Shown here: one piece after another, positions 24,576 to 33,018 of the stretch
Layout: each line of letters starts with the position of its first letter
Numbering within the stretch: position 1 is the first letter of the stretch
NCBI GenBank assembly: GCA_024372625.1
Contig: CP099604.1
Span: forward strand, 124,001-188,000
DNA length: 64,000 nucleotides
Direction: 5' to 3'
Source: Comamonadaceae bacterium OTU4NAUVB1
Lineage (GTDB): Bacteria > Pseudomonadota > Gammaproteobacteria > Burkholderiales > Burkholderiaceae_C
Notes under the pieces: generated by a model
What the model saw: the letters and a program-made list of their open reading frames with translations, nothing else
The model's database searches: none
What the model was told of the DNA's origin: nothing
Position numbers and translations under genes: made by a program

Positions 24576-25440
24576 CGGCGCCGCCGGTCACGCCGAACAC
24601 CTCGCCGCTGATGTAGCTGCCTTCCTGGCTGGCCAGCAGCACGTAGACCGGCGCGAGCTCCACCGGCTGGCCGGGACGGCCGAACGCGCTCTCGGCCCCG
24701 AACTTGGCGACCTTCTCGGGCGGCTGTCCGCCCGAGGCCTGCAGCGCCGTCCAGAACGGACCCGGCGCCACGACGTTGGCGCGGATGCCCTTCTCGATCA
24801 GCTGCTTGGCCAGCGCCTTGGTGTAGGCCACGATGCCCGCCTTGGTGGTCGCGTAGTCCAGCAGGATCGCCGAGGGCTCGTAGGCCTGGATAGACGCGGT
24901 GGTGATGACCGAGGCGCCGGGCGGCAGGTGCGGCACGGCCGCCTGCGCGATCCAGTGCATCGCGTAGAGGTTGGTCTTCATGGTCCGGTCGAAATCCTCC
25001 GACGTGACCTTGGAGATGTCCTCGCGGTTCTGCTGGCGTCCGGCGTTGATGACGAGGATGTCGAGACCGCCGAGCTGCCCGACCGTGCGGTCGACCAGCT
25101 CCCGGCACCAGGCCTCGTCGGTGATGTCGCCCGGCAGCGCGACGGCCTTGCGTCCTTCGGCCTCGATCAGCGCGATGACCTCGCGCGCATCGGCCGCCTC
25201 GCTCTCCAGGTAGGAGATGGCGACGTCGGCGCCTTCGCGCGCGAAGGCGATGGCCGCGGCCCGGCCGATGCCGCTGTCGCCGCCGGTGACGAGGGCCTTG
25301 CGGCCCTGGAGCCGGCCCGCGCCCCGGTAGCTGGTCTCGCCGTGGTCGGGCACCGGGTCCATTTGCGAGGCAATGCCGGGCGCCGGCTGTGGCTGGCGGG
25401 GGAAGGGAGGCTGGGGGTACTGGCTGCGGGGGTCCTGCAT
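24565..25440 (-). CDS. YghA-type NAD(P)-dependent short-chain dehydrogenase
   Basis: 291 residues from ATG 25440. The long Pro-rich N-terminal arm (QYPQPPFPRQPQPAPG, then PVPDHGETSYRG) and the cofactor motif TGGDSGIGRAAA match E. coli YghA and stress-linked SDRs; the catalytic residues are in TTASIQAYEPS and DYATTKAG. A TTG at 25458 has a better ribosome site (GGAG, 7 bases upstream) and would add six residues, which is a real alternative start. First gene of the operon with the GH15 enzyme. The 283 bases to the next gene at 25742 hold only a divergent promoter region that I cannot resolve. Confidence 0.88.
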   Translation of the reverse strand: MQDPRSQYPQPPFPRQPQPAPGIASQMDPVPDHGETSYRGAGRLQGRKALVTGGDSGIGRAAAIAFAREGADVAISYLESEAADAREVIALIEAEGRKAVALPGDITDEAWCRELVDRTVGQLGGLDILVINAGRQQNREDISKVTSEDFDRTMKTNLYAMHWIAQAAVPHLPPGASVITTASIQAYEPSAILLDYATTKAGIVAYTKALAKQLIEKGIRANVVAPGPFWTALQASGGQPPEKVAKFGAESAFGRPGQPVELAPVYVLLASQEGSYISGEVFGVTGGAGVA

Positions 25441-25741
25441 GGAAAGGCGATCTGACAAGGTGGTGCTCCGTCGGGGTTGAACGATGAGGGAATCGTCCCG
25501 ACGCCGCTGCGCACCGGATGGCGGCCAACCGTGCGCCCGCGCGTAGGAGCGGGTCTGCGCTTGGGCAGGACGCCCGGACCCGTGAAGCCAGCCTGTCCAC
25601 CTACCGCCGTATGGCCGATGCGTCGCTTCCGGCGGCGGGCGGGCGGGGCCCATCGTCGCGCGGTCCGTGCCGTCACACGGGTGCGACAACCGTGGCCCGA
25701 CGTGGTCCGGGTCGCCCCCACCCACCTTCCAGACCGATCCA

Positions 25742-27091
25742 ATGAACGACCGCCCCGTTTTCTTCATGCTCCATGCCCTCGGGGGCAGCGCGCGCGCCTG
25801 GGACGGCGTCGCCGCCGCGCTCGACCCCGGCTTCGAGGTCGTCGCGATCGACCTGCCCGGATTCGGCGACGCGCGGGACGCGTCCGACCTGGGCGTCGTC
25901 GACCTCGCCGACCACGTCGCCGCCATCGTGCGGGCGCGGGGCGCCGCCCGCTGGCTGCTGGTCGGCCACAGCCTGGGCGGCAAGATCGCCTCGATCGTCG
26001 CCGCGCGCGCCCTGGCCGGCGCGCCGGGGTTGTTCGGCCTGGCCGGCGTGGTGCTGCTGGCCGGGTCGCCGCCGTCGCCCGAGCCGATGGACGAGGACCG
26101 GCGCCGGACGATGATCGGCTGGGCGGCGCACGGACCGCTCGACGCCGATGCCGCCCGCGCTTTCGTGGACGGCAACGTCGGCGATCCGCTCGCGCCCGAG
26201 GCCGACCGGCTCGCCCTCGACGACCTGCGGCGCGCGTCGCCGGCGGCGTGGCTCGCCTGGCTCGAACGCGGCAGCCTGGAGGACTGGTCGGGCGAGGTCG
26301 GCCGGCTCGACCTGCCGGCGCTGATCGTCGTCGGCGCCACCGACGGCGACCTGGGCGAAGCCGGCCAGCGCGCGACCAACGCGACCGTCTACCCGCGCGC
26401 CGACATCGTGGTGGAGGCGGGCGCGGGTCACCTGCTGCCGCTGGAACGCCCGCGGCAGATCGCCGAGCGGCTCACGCGCTTCTGGCACGGGACGGCCGGC
26501 GTCGGGCCGGCGGTGCCCGAGGCCTTCGCCCGCCTGGTCGCGTCGGCCCGCGTGAGCCGCCGCACGCGCGCCGCGCTCGCGGTCCGGGCGCTGGCCGACG
26601 ACGCCGGCTACCGGCCGCGCGTGCTGTCCGCGCCGCAGCTGGGCACCCTGCGCCAGCTGGCCGACGCCGTGGTGCCGCAGACCGGGTCGCCGATCGACCT
26701 GGCGGCGCGGATCGACGCGCAGCTCGCGGCGGGCAAGGCCGACGGCTGGCGCTTCGCGGACCTGCCGCCCGACCGCGAGGCCCATGCCCTGGCGCTCGAC
26801 GCGCTGGCCGGCTTCGCCGCGCTCGGCGAGCCCGAACGCCACGCCCTCCTCACCCGCCTGGGCGAGGGGGCGTTCGACGGCGCGGCCCTGTCCGGGCCGC
26901 AGATGAAGCGCTGGTTCGAGGACCTGCGCGCCGACCTGGTGCGCCTCTGGCTGGCGCATCCCGCGGCCATGGCCCGCATCGGCTTCGACGGTTTCGCCAA
27001 TGGCGGGGACGGTCCGCGCAAGCAGGGTTTCGAGCGGCTGGGCGCCGGCGAACGGGAAGCCTGGGAACCGGTGATGGAGGTGACGCGATGA
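25742..27091 (+). CDS. Alpha/beta hydrolase fused to a gluconate 2-dehydrogenase small-subunit-like region
   Basis: 449 residues. Residues 1-255 are an alpha/beta hydrolase: nucleophile in GHSLGGK, acid in VGATDGD, His in GAGHLLPLE. From about residue 285 a second region (LSAPQLGTLRQLADAVVPQTG ... IDLAARIDAQL ... MKRWFEDLRADLVRLWLAHP) resembles the gluconate 2-dehydrogenase subunit 3 / GMC chaperone-type small subunit. The stop overlaps the start of the GMC flavoprotein gene (ATGA), so both are made together. The usual Tat signal of subunit 3 proteins is absent. I infer that the hydrolase opens the lactone made by the oxidoreductase; this is untested. Confidence 0.8.
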   Translation: MNDRPVFFMLHALGGSARAWDGVAAALDPGFEVVAIDLPGFGDARDASDLGVVDLADHVAAIVRARGAARWLLVGHSLGGKIASIVAARALAGAPGLFGLAGVVLLAGSPPSPEPMDEDRRRTMIGWAAHGPLDADAARAFVDGNVGDPLAPEADRLALDDLRRASPAAWLAWLERGSLEDWSGEVGRLDLPALIVVGATDGDLGEAGQRATNATVYPRADIVVEAGAGHLLPLERPRQIAERLTRFWHGTAGVGPAVPEAFARLVASARVSRRTRAALAVRALADDAGYRPRVLSAPQLGTLRQLADAVVPQTGSPIDLAARIDAQLAAGKADGWRFADLPPDREAHALALDALAGFAALGEPERHALLTRLGEGAFDGAALSGPQMKRWFEDLRADLVRLWLAHPAAMARIGFDGFANGGDGPRKQGFERLGAGEREAWEPVMEVTR

Positions 27092-28632
27092 AGCTCGATG
27101 CGATGCGCCTGCACGGCGGGGACGAGGTCGTGGACGCGGTGGTGATCGGCACCGGCGCCGGGGGCGCGCCGCTGCTCGCGAAGCTGGCCGCGCGCGGCCT
27201 CCGCGTGGTCGCGCTGGAAGCCGGCGACAACCGGGAACCGGGCGACCACACCGCCGACGAGGCCGAGGGCACGGACATCAACTGGATGGAGGAACGCCTG
27301 AGCGGCGGCGCCACCCCGACCGCGTTCGGCTCCAACAACAGCGGCACGGGCGTCGGCGGCTCGACCCTGCACTGGGGCGCCTTCACGCCGCGCCCCGATC
27401 CGCGCGACCTCCGGCTGCGCACGCTGACGGGGCAGGGCCACGACTGGCCGATCCCGCACGCGGAACTCGTCGGCTACATCGAGCAGGTCGAGCGCTTCAT
27501 CGGCGTCTCCGGCCCGTCCCGCTATCCGTGGGACCCCGAGCGCACGTACCCGCTGCCGCCCGCCCGTCGCAACGCCTCGGCGGACATGATGGCGCGGGGC
27601 TGCGCCGCGCTGGGCATCCGCACCGCCGACGCGCCGGCCGCCCTGGTCTCGCGCGACTGGCAGCAGGAAGGCGGCGGACTGCGCCAGGCCTGCGTGAACT
27701 GCGGCTCCTGTCACCAGGGGTGCCGCAACGCCTCCAAGGGCAGCATGGACACGACCTACCTGCCATCGGCGGTCGCCCACGGCGCGGAGATCCGGCCCGG
27801 CTGCCGGGTCCACGGCATCGAGCGCGACGCCGCCGGACGCGTGACCGGCGTCGTCTACCGGCAACGCGGCGTCGACCGCCGGCAGCGCTGCGCGGCGCTG
27901 TTCGTCTGCGCCGGCGGCATCGAGACCCCGCGGCTCCTGCTGCACACCGGCCTGGCCAACGGCAGCGGCCAGGTCGGGCGCAACTTCATGGCGCACGGCG
28001 CGACCCAGGTCTGGGGCCGTTTCGACACCGAGATGCGCAGTCACCGGGGCTATCCGTCGTCGCTCCTGACCGAGGACACGCTGCGTCCGGCCGATGCCGA
28101 CTTCGCGGGCGGCTACCTGATCCAGAGCCTGGGCGCCATGCCCGCCACGCTGGCGACCTCGATGGTGCGCGGCGCCGGGCTGTGGGGCCGGGCCCTGGTG
28201 GACGCGGTCGACGGGTACCGTTTCATGGCCGGCGTCGGCATCAACGCCGAGTGCCTGCCCGCCGACGGCAACCGGCTCGAACTCTCGGACGAGCGCGACG
28301 CCTTCGGCATGCCCAAGGCGGTCGTCAGCTTCAGCGCCGGCGCCAACGAAGCGGCGATCGACCGGCACGCGACGCGCACGATGCGCCGGATCGTCGAGGC
28401 GGCGGGCGCCAGCGCGACCATGGTGCTGCAGCGCACCGCGCACACCATCGGCACCTGCCGCATGGGCACCGACCCGGAGACCGCCGTGGTGGACGCCGAC
28501 GGCCGCAGCTTCGACATCGACAACCTGTGGATCTGCGACAACTCGGTGTTCCCGAGCTCGCTCGTCGCCAACCCGGCGCTGACCATCATGGCGCTGTCGC
28601 TGCGCACCGCGGAGCGCTTCCTGGCGGCCTGA
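27088..28632 (+). CDS. GMC family oxidoreductase (gluconate/aldose dehydrogenase flavoprotein type)
   Basis: 514 residues. FAD-binding motif VIGTGAGGAPLLAKLAARG, ending the strand in ALEAGD; GGSTLHWGAF in the FAD-covering loop; a Cys-rich stretch CVNCGSCHQGC as found in the membrane gluconate/glucose dehydrogenase large subunits; and the C-terminal active-site block HTIGTCRMG ... NPALTIMALSLRTAE. No signal peptide. A cytochrome c subunit is missing from the neighbourhood, so the electron acceptor is unclear. Confidence 0.9.
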   Translation: MKLDAMRLHGGDEVVDAVVIGTGAGGAPLLAKLAARGLRVVALEAGDNREPGDHTADEAEGTDINWMEERLSGGATPTAFGSNNSGTGVGGSTLHWGAFTPRPDPRDLRLRTLTGQGHDWPIPHAELVGYIEQVERFIGVSGPSRYPWDPERTYPLPPARRNASADMMARGCAALGIRTADAPAALVSRDWQQEGGGLRQACVNCGSCHQGCRNASKGSMDTTYLPSAVAHGAEIRPGCRVHGIERDAAGRVTGVVYRQRGVDRRQRCAALFVCAGGIETPRLLLHTGLANGSGQVGRNFMAHGATQVWGRFDTEMRSHRGYPSSLLTEDTLRPADADFAGGYLIQSLGAMPATLATSMVRGAGLWGRALVDAVDGYRFMAGVGINAECLPADGNRLELSDERDAFGMPKAVVSFSAGANEAAIDRHATRTMRRIVEAAGASATMVLQRTAHTIGTCRMGTDPETAVVDADGRSFDIDNLWICDNSVFPSSLVANPALTIMALSLRTAERFLAA

Positions 28633-28657
28633 GGGGCGGGGCGGTCCGGCGCCCGGC

Positions 28658-29161
28658 TCAGTCCGCCGCCGGCGACCATTCGACGAACACGGCGTCGTCG
28701 AACGGGCATTCCTCCAGGTTCGCCCCCGGGCCGCCCCGGTCCACCACGATGAAGTCGCGCACCGCGTCCAGCACGATCAGCGGGTGGTGCCAGACGTTGC
28801 GCGCGTAGTTCACGCCCTGCCAGCCGTGGGTGACGAAGGCCTGAGGGGGGCCGGGACGCCCGCCCGCGTCGGGCGCCACCACGATCAGGCAGGGCGCCGG
28901 GTCCAGGGGCAGGAAGGCCTGCGACCCCAGCGGATGGCGCTCCATCAGCCGCAGCCGCACGGGCGCCGCCTGCGGCCGGGCGCGGAACACGTTGAGCAGC
29001 GTGCGGCCGCCCTCGGCGGCGACGTCCACGCTGGCGAGGTCGTGGAAACGGGTCGTCGTGCCCGCGTTGATGACCTGCTGACGGGCGTGCGCCAGCTCGA
29101 CGACGTCGCCGAACGCGGCGAAGGCCGCGGCGTCGAGCGGGCGGGGCCGCAGGATCCTCAT
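28658..29161 (-). CDS. Ureidoglycolate lyase (AllA)-like protein, copy 1
   Basis: 167 residues. Cupin-fold AllA family features: AAFAAFGDVVE, RTLLNVFRARP, LMERHPLGSQAFLPL, and GVNYARNVWHHPLIVL. Characterised AllA releases glyoxylate and urea from ureidoglycolate. It is last in a six-gene minus-strand operon with MaoC, acyl-CoA dehydrogenase and CoA-transferase genes, which is odd for purine catabolism, so it may act on another ureido or carbamoyl acid. Start overlaps the preceding gene by 4 bases. Confidence 0.85.
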   Translation of the reverse strand: MRILRPRPLDAAAFAAFGDVVELAHARQQVINAGTTTRFHDLASVDVAAEGGRTLLNVFRARPQAAPVRLRLMERHPLGSQAFLPLDPAPCLIVVAPDAGGRPGPPQAFVTHGWQGVNYARNVWHHPLIVLDAVRDFIVVDRGGPGANLEECPFDDAVFVEWSPAAD

Positions 29162-29475
29162 GTCGCGCCGCCGGCGGCGGGGCCGAGCGGGGCGAAGCGC
29201 TGCCGCGCGAAGTTGGCGACGTGCGGCGCGAAGCCCATGAAGCCCTTGACGGCGTGGAACTCCGGCGTGTCGTAGACCCAGTCGCCGGCCACTTCGTACA
29301 GGGCCGCGTACTTCGGCCCGCCCTCCAGCGAGACGAAGCGCCGCGCCGACAGCCAACCCGGACACGCCAGCAGGGCCGGCACGTGCACCGTGTCGTACCA
29401 GTGGTTGAAGGCCGCCTCGTGCGCCGGATCGACGTCCACGCGCACCAGGTGCAGCTGCGGCGCGGCGGCGCTCAT
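29158..29475 (-). CDS. Small ferredoxin-like-fold protein (DUF4286/EthD-like), unknown
   Basis: 105 residues. VRVDVDPAHEAAFNHWYDTVHVPALLACPGW and the following alternating strands suggest a dimeric alpha/beta-barrel (EthD/DUF4286-like) fold, with the recurrent N-x-WYD--H-P motif. No catalytic role known. It overlaps its neighbours by 4 bases on both sides, tying it to the AllA/MaoC operon. Confidence 0.7.
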   Translation of the reverse strand: MSAAAPQLHLVRVDVDPAHEAAFNHWYDTVHVPALLACPGWLSARRFVSLEGGPKYAALYEVAGDWVYDTPEFHAVKGFMGFAPHVANFARQRFAPLGPAAGGAT

Positions 29476-29918
29476 GGCGCGGCCTCCACCGGCGGCCTCT
29501 GGCGCGGGAACTTCAGCGTCGCCTCGACCTTGAGCACCTGCTGGCCGCGCTCGTTGGTCGCGCTGGCCTGCCACACGACGCTGCGCGTGCGCGGGTTCAT
29601 CTGGGCGATCCAGACCTTGAAGTCGAGCGTGTCGTCGTAGAACACCGGGCCGGTGAACCAGAAGCGGTCCTCGATCGACACGCCCAGCGTGCCGGCGAGT
29701 TCGGCCGACAGGACGCTGGTGCAGATGCCCGCGACCAGGATGCCCGGGGCCAGGCGCCGGCCGAAGCGTGTCGTCTCCGCGTAGCTTTCGTCGACGTGCA
29801 CGGGACCGAAGTCGCCCGTGGCGGCGATGTAGAGCGCGCCGTCGGCCTCGGTGATGGTCTTGCGCACCGACACGGTCTCGCCCAGGCGCAGGCGGTCGAA
29901 GGACTTGAGTTCGTACAT
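29472..29918 (-). CDS. MaoC-like hotdog-fold dehydratase
   Basis: 148 residues, one hotdog domain. The (R)-hydratase signature is partly present: ITEADGALYIAATGDFGPVHVDE supplies the D-x4-H catalytic pair region (DFGPVH), and GRRLAPGILVAGICTSVLS is the following helix. It should hydrate an enoyl-CoA or dehydrate a 3-hydroxyacyl-CoA. Pairs with the second MaoC gene 19 bases upstream; such tandem genes often form a heterodimer. Confidence 0.83.
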   Translation of the reverse strand: MYELKSFDRLRLGETVSVRKTITEADGALYIAATGDFGPVHVDESYAETTRFGRRLAPGILVAGICTSVLSAELAGTLGVSIEDRFWFTGPVFYDDTLDFKVWIAQMNPRTRSVVWQASATNERGQQVLKVEATLKFPRQRPPVEAAP

Positions 29919-29937
29919 GGACGCGGCCCTCCGGTCG

Positions 29938-30354
29938 TCAGTCGCGCGGCCGCGCGGCGTGCACGGGCACCAGCGTGGCGGTGCCCCGGACCGTCACCTC
30001 GCCGTCGGCGGTGGTGCAGCGCACGTCGAACGCGGCCCGGGTCGCGGTGGCTTCCAGCACCTCGACGCGCGACTCGATCGTCTCGCCCACCAGCACCGGC
30101 CGCGTGAAATCGATCGCCAGCCCGCCCAGGCGCCAGCCCGGCCCGGCCAGGCGGTCGAGCGCCGTGGTCGCCAGCGCCACCGCGATCAGCTCGAACGCCA
30201 GCGCCTGCGCGAAGCCGGCCTCGGCGGCGGCGCGCCGGTCGACGTGCAGCGGCGCCATGTTGCCGCTGATGCCGGTGTACATCGCCTGCTCGGCGACGGT
30301 GAGCGTCTTGCGGAACGACAGGTGGTCGCCGACTCGGAGCGCGGCCGGGGTCAC
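29938..30354 (-). CDS. MaoC-like hotdog-fold protein, second of a tandem pair
   Basis: 138 residues. LTVAEQAMYTGISGNMAPLHVD parallels the active-site segment of the neighbouring MaoC protein, with N in place of the Asp (GNMAPLH), so it may be catalytically weak and act as the partner subunit. LAIDFTRPVLVGETIESRVEVLE is the usual strand pattern. Its start overlaps the stop of the acyl-CoA dehydrogenase gene by 4 bases. Confidence 0.78.
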   Translation of the reverse strand: MTPAALRVGDHLSFRKTLTVAEQAMYTGISGNMAPLHVDRRAAAEAGFAQALAFELIAVALATTALDRLAGPGWRLGGLAIDFTRPVLVGETIESRVEVLEATATRAAFDVRCTTADGEVTVRGTATLVPVHAARPRD

Positions 30355-31514
30355 AGAGCGAGCCCGTTCCTGATGACCGCCTTGGCGATCAGCATGCGGT
30401 GGATCTCGGACGTGCCGTCGTACAGGCGCGTGACGCGGCTGTCGCGGTAGATGCGCTCGAGCGGCAGCTCCTTGCAGAAGCCCATGCCGCCGAAGACCTG
30501 GATGCCCCGGTCGGCCACGCGGCCGATCATCTCGGAGGCGTGGAGCTTGACCATCGAGACCTTGTCGCGCGGATCGCGCCCCTGATCGAGCTCCCAGGCG
30601 GTATTGAGCACCATCATCCGCGTCGCGAAGATCTCGGTGGCCGAGTCCGCGATCATCTGCTGCACCATCTGGAAGTCGCCGATCGGCTGGCCGAACTGGC
30701 GGCGCTCGCCCGCGTGGACCCGCATCATCTCCAGCACCCGGGACGCCATGCCGACCGCGCGCGCGCCGATGTGCGCGAGGCGGATGCCCGCCACGCTGTT
30801 CATGATCAGCCGGAAGCCGCCGCCGACCTCGCCGAGCACCGCGTCGGCCGGGATGGCGCAGCCCTCGAACGACAGCTCGGCGTGGCCGTAGCCACGGTGG
30901 CCCATCATCGGCTGCACCCGCGCGACGTGGAAGCCCGGCGTGCCCTTGTCCACCAGGAACAGCGTGATGCCGCCGCGCGCGCGCTTCTCGCGGTCGGTCA
31001 GCGCCATCACGATCACGTAGTCGGCGATGTCGCCGTCGCTGATGAAGTGCTTGCCGCCGTCGAGGATCCAGCGGTCGCCCTCGCGCCGGGCGGTGGTCGA
31101 GATCGACGCCGCGTCGGAGCCCGCGCCGGGTTCGGTGATGGCCATGGCGCAGATCTTCTCGCCCTTGACGGTGGGCAGCAGGTAGCGCCCGCGCTGGTCG
31201 GCGTCGCAGGCCAGCAGCATCGGATAGACCTGGCCGAACACGCGCCGGATCAGCGCGTCGGAGGTCTTGCCCAGCTCCTCCTCGACCAGGCAGGTGGTCA
31301 CGTGGTCGAGGCCGCCACCGCCGCAGGACTCGGGCATGTTCATGGCGAACAGGCCCAGTTCCTGCGCCTTGGCGCGCACGCGCGCCAAGGCCTCGGGCGG
31401 CACGTGGCCCAGGGCCTCGGTCTCGTTCTCGAGCGGCTGCACCTCGTGGGTGACGAAGCGGCGCACGGTGTCCAGGAGCAGCTGGGTGTCGGGCGGGATG
31501 GAGAAATCGAACAT
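30351..31514 (-). CDS. Acyl-CoA dehydrogenase (module A)
   Basis: 387 residues with all three ACAD domains. FAD-binding segment AMAITEPGAGSDAASISTTA; GERRQFGQPIGDFQMVQ; C-terminal VFGGMGFCKELPLERIYRD. The catalytic-base position of medium-chain enzymes (YEGT) reads YDGTSEIH, i.e. Asp, as in some branched or unusual acyl-CoA dehydrogenases. It should introduce a 2,3-double bond in an acyl-CoA made by the CoA-transferase encoded 14 bases upstream. Confidence 0.92.
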   Translation of the reverse strand: MFDFSIPPDTQLLLDTVRRFVTHEVQPLENETEALGHVPPEALARVRAKAQELGLFAMNMPESCGGGGLDHVTTCLVEEELGKTSDALIRRVFGQVYPMLLACDADQRGRYLLPTVKGEKICAMAITEPGAGSDAASISTTARREGDRWILDGGKHFISDGDIADYVIVMALTDREKRARGGITLFLVDKGTPGFHVARVQPMMGHRGYGHAELSFEGCAIPADAVLGEVGGGFRLIMNSVAGIRLAHIGARAVGMASRVLEMMRVHAGERRQFGQPIGDFQMVQQMIADSATEIFATRMMVLNTAWELDQGRDPRDKVSMVKLHASEMIGRVADRGIQVFGGMGFCKELPLERIYRDSRVTRLYDGTSEIHRMLIAKAVIRNGLAL

Positions 31515-31528
31515 GGCGGGGCGGTCGG

Positions 31529-32773
31529 TCAGGAGGAAGCGGGCGCGGCGGGCGTGAGGGGGGCGGTGGGCGCGGCGGCGGCGCGAGCGGCCGGCGGTTC
31601 GCCGACGGTGCGGGCGGCGATCAGCGCGTCGATCGCCGCGTCGCCGTAACCGAGTTCGCCGAGCACGTCGCGCGTCTGCTGGCCCAGGCGCTGCGGCGCC
31701 CAGCGCACGGCCGGGGCCTGGCCGTCGTAGCGCAGCGGGTGGTTGAGCAGCGTGATCGGCGCGCCCTCGACGCTCTCGGCGTCGATGAAGACGCCCAGGT
31801 GGGCGAGCTGCGGGTCGTCGCGCAGCTGGTCGTAGTCCTGCACCGGCATGTGCCAGATGCCGCGCGCGGCGAGCAGCGGCAGCCACTGCGCGGTGGTGCG
31901 ATCGGGCAGTCGCGCCGCGACCAGGCGGGTGATCTCGGCGCTGTGCGCGAAGCTGTCGGCGGTGTCGAATCCGGCCAGCGCGGGCAGGTCCAGCGCGACC
32001 GCCAGGTCGGCCGGCGCCGCCATCGAGATCGCCAGGTGGCCGTCGGCCGTCGCGTGGATGCCCGAGGGCCCCGAGCCGCACCAGCTGGCCAGCCCGTGCG
32101 GACCGCGCGAGGTGGCCGAGCGCGCGCCGTTCATCCAGGCCGTCATCGATTCGGCCTGCAGGTCGATGGCCGACTGCAGCAGGCTGCCCTCGACCCGGCG
32201 GCCTTCGCCGGTGCGTTCGCGCGCCAGCAGGGCCGCGAGGATGCCCATGGCCAGCAGCGAGGCGGCGTGCTGATCGACGATCACCGGCCCGGCCGGGGTG
32301 GGCGGACCGTCGGCGCGGCCGGTGCGAGCGGCGAAGCCCGAGCGCGCCTGCAGCAGCAGGTCCTGCCCCGGCAGGTCGCGGTCGGGGCCGCTCGCGCCGT
32401 AGCCGCTGACCGACGCGTAGACGATGCGCGGATTGAAGGCCCTGACCTGTTCGTGGCCCAGGCCCAGGCGCTCCATGGCGCCGGGCCGGAAGTTCTCCAT
32501 CAGGACGTCGGCGTCCTCGACCAGGCGGCGCGCGACGGCCTTGCCGTCGGCGGACTTCATGTCCAGCGCCAGGCTGCGCTTGTTGCGTCCGGTGGTCAGC
32601 AGGTTGACGCTCTGGCCGGCGACGAAATGGTTGGCCACCGCCCAGTTGCGGTGGAACGCGCCGTCCAGCGGCTCCACCGCGATCACGTCCGCGCCCATGT
32701 CGGCCAGCAGCTGCGCGGCCATCGGCCCGGCGTGGAAGTGGTTGAAGCTGATGACCTTGAAGCCCGAGAGCAT
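31529..32773 (-). CDS. Type III CoA-transferase, CaiB/BaiF family
   Basis: 414 residues. GFKVISFNHFHAGPMAAQLLADMGADVIAVE is the standard start; KRSLALDMKSADGKAVARRLVEDADVLMENFRPGAMERLGLG follows. In the catalytic segment the usual V-D-V-S reads RVEGSLLQ, with Glu where the nucleophilic Asp is expected, so alignment is needed to be sure. It should activate a carboxylic acid for the acyl-CoA dehydrogenase. First gene of the minus-strand operon, divergent from the DapA-like gene at 33019. Confidence 0.9.
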   Translation of the reverse strand: MLSGFKVISFNHFHAGPMAAQLLADMGADVIAVEPLDGAFHRNWAVANHFVAGQSVNLLTTGRNKRSLALDMKSADGKAVARRLVEDADVLMENFRPGAMERLGLGHEQVRAFNPRIVYASVSGYGASGPDRDLPGQDLLLQARSGFAARTGRADGPPTPAGPVIVDQHAASLLAMGILAALLARERTGEGRRVEGSLLQSAIDLQAESMTAWMNGARSATSRGPHGLASWCGSGPSGIHATADGHLAISMAAPADLAVALDLPALAGFDTADSFAHSAEITRLVAARLPDRTTAQWLPLLAARGIWHMPVQDYDQLRDDPQLAHLGVFIDAESVEGAPITLLNHPLRYDGQAPAVRWAPQRLGQQTRDVLGELGYGDAAIDALIAARTVGEPPAARAAAAPTAPLTPAAPASS

Positions 32774-33018
32774 GCGTGTTCCTGAGGTGCGTTGCGGCGG
32801 TTTCAGGATAGGCGCGGGGCGGCGCGAACGGACCGGGACGGCCTATTCAATAACCGGCGGGGACTATCAGCGCGCCGCATAGCGTCGCGCGGTGCCGCGC
32901 AGTGCCGCGCAGTGCCGCTCGGGCTATTCGGCGTGCTTATAGTCGGCGCCCCAAAACGCATGGTCGGCGCCGCGCGGGCGCGACTAAGGTGGGCGCCACC
33001 CTTTCTCGCGGACCGCCC
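32774..33018. promoter_or_regulatory. Divergent promoter region with GACTAT inverted repeat and short tandem repeat
   Basis: 245 bases between divergent operons. GACTAT at 32862-32867 and ATAGTC at 32939-32944 form a widely spaced inverted pair. Between them a 10-base unit GTGCCGCGCA is repeated about three times (32892-32921). AT-rich patches CTATTCAATAAC (32842-32853) and CTTATAGTC (32936-32944) could contain the -10 boxes. A GGACTATA string also occurs at 37183-37190 before the LysR gene, hinting at shared control. Confidence 0.4.

Noticed and set aside
22314..24611. A 765-codon plus-strand frame
   Set aside because: Antisense to the GH15 gene, which has clear catalytic motifs.
32892..32921. 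CRISPR-like or iteron repeat
   Set aside because: Only about three contiguous 10-base units with no spacers; a simple tandem repeat in a promoter region.
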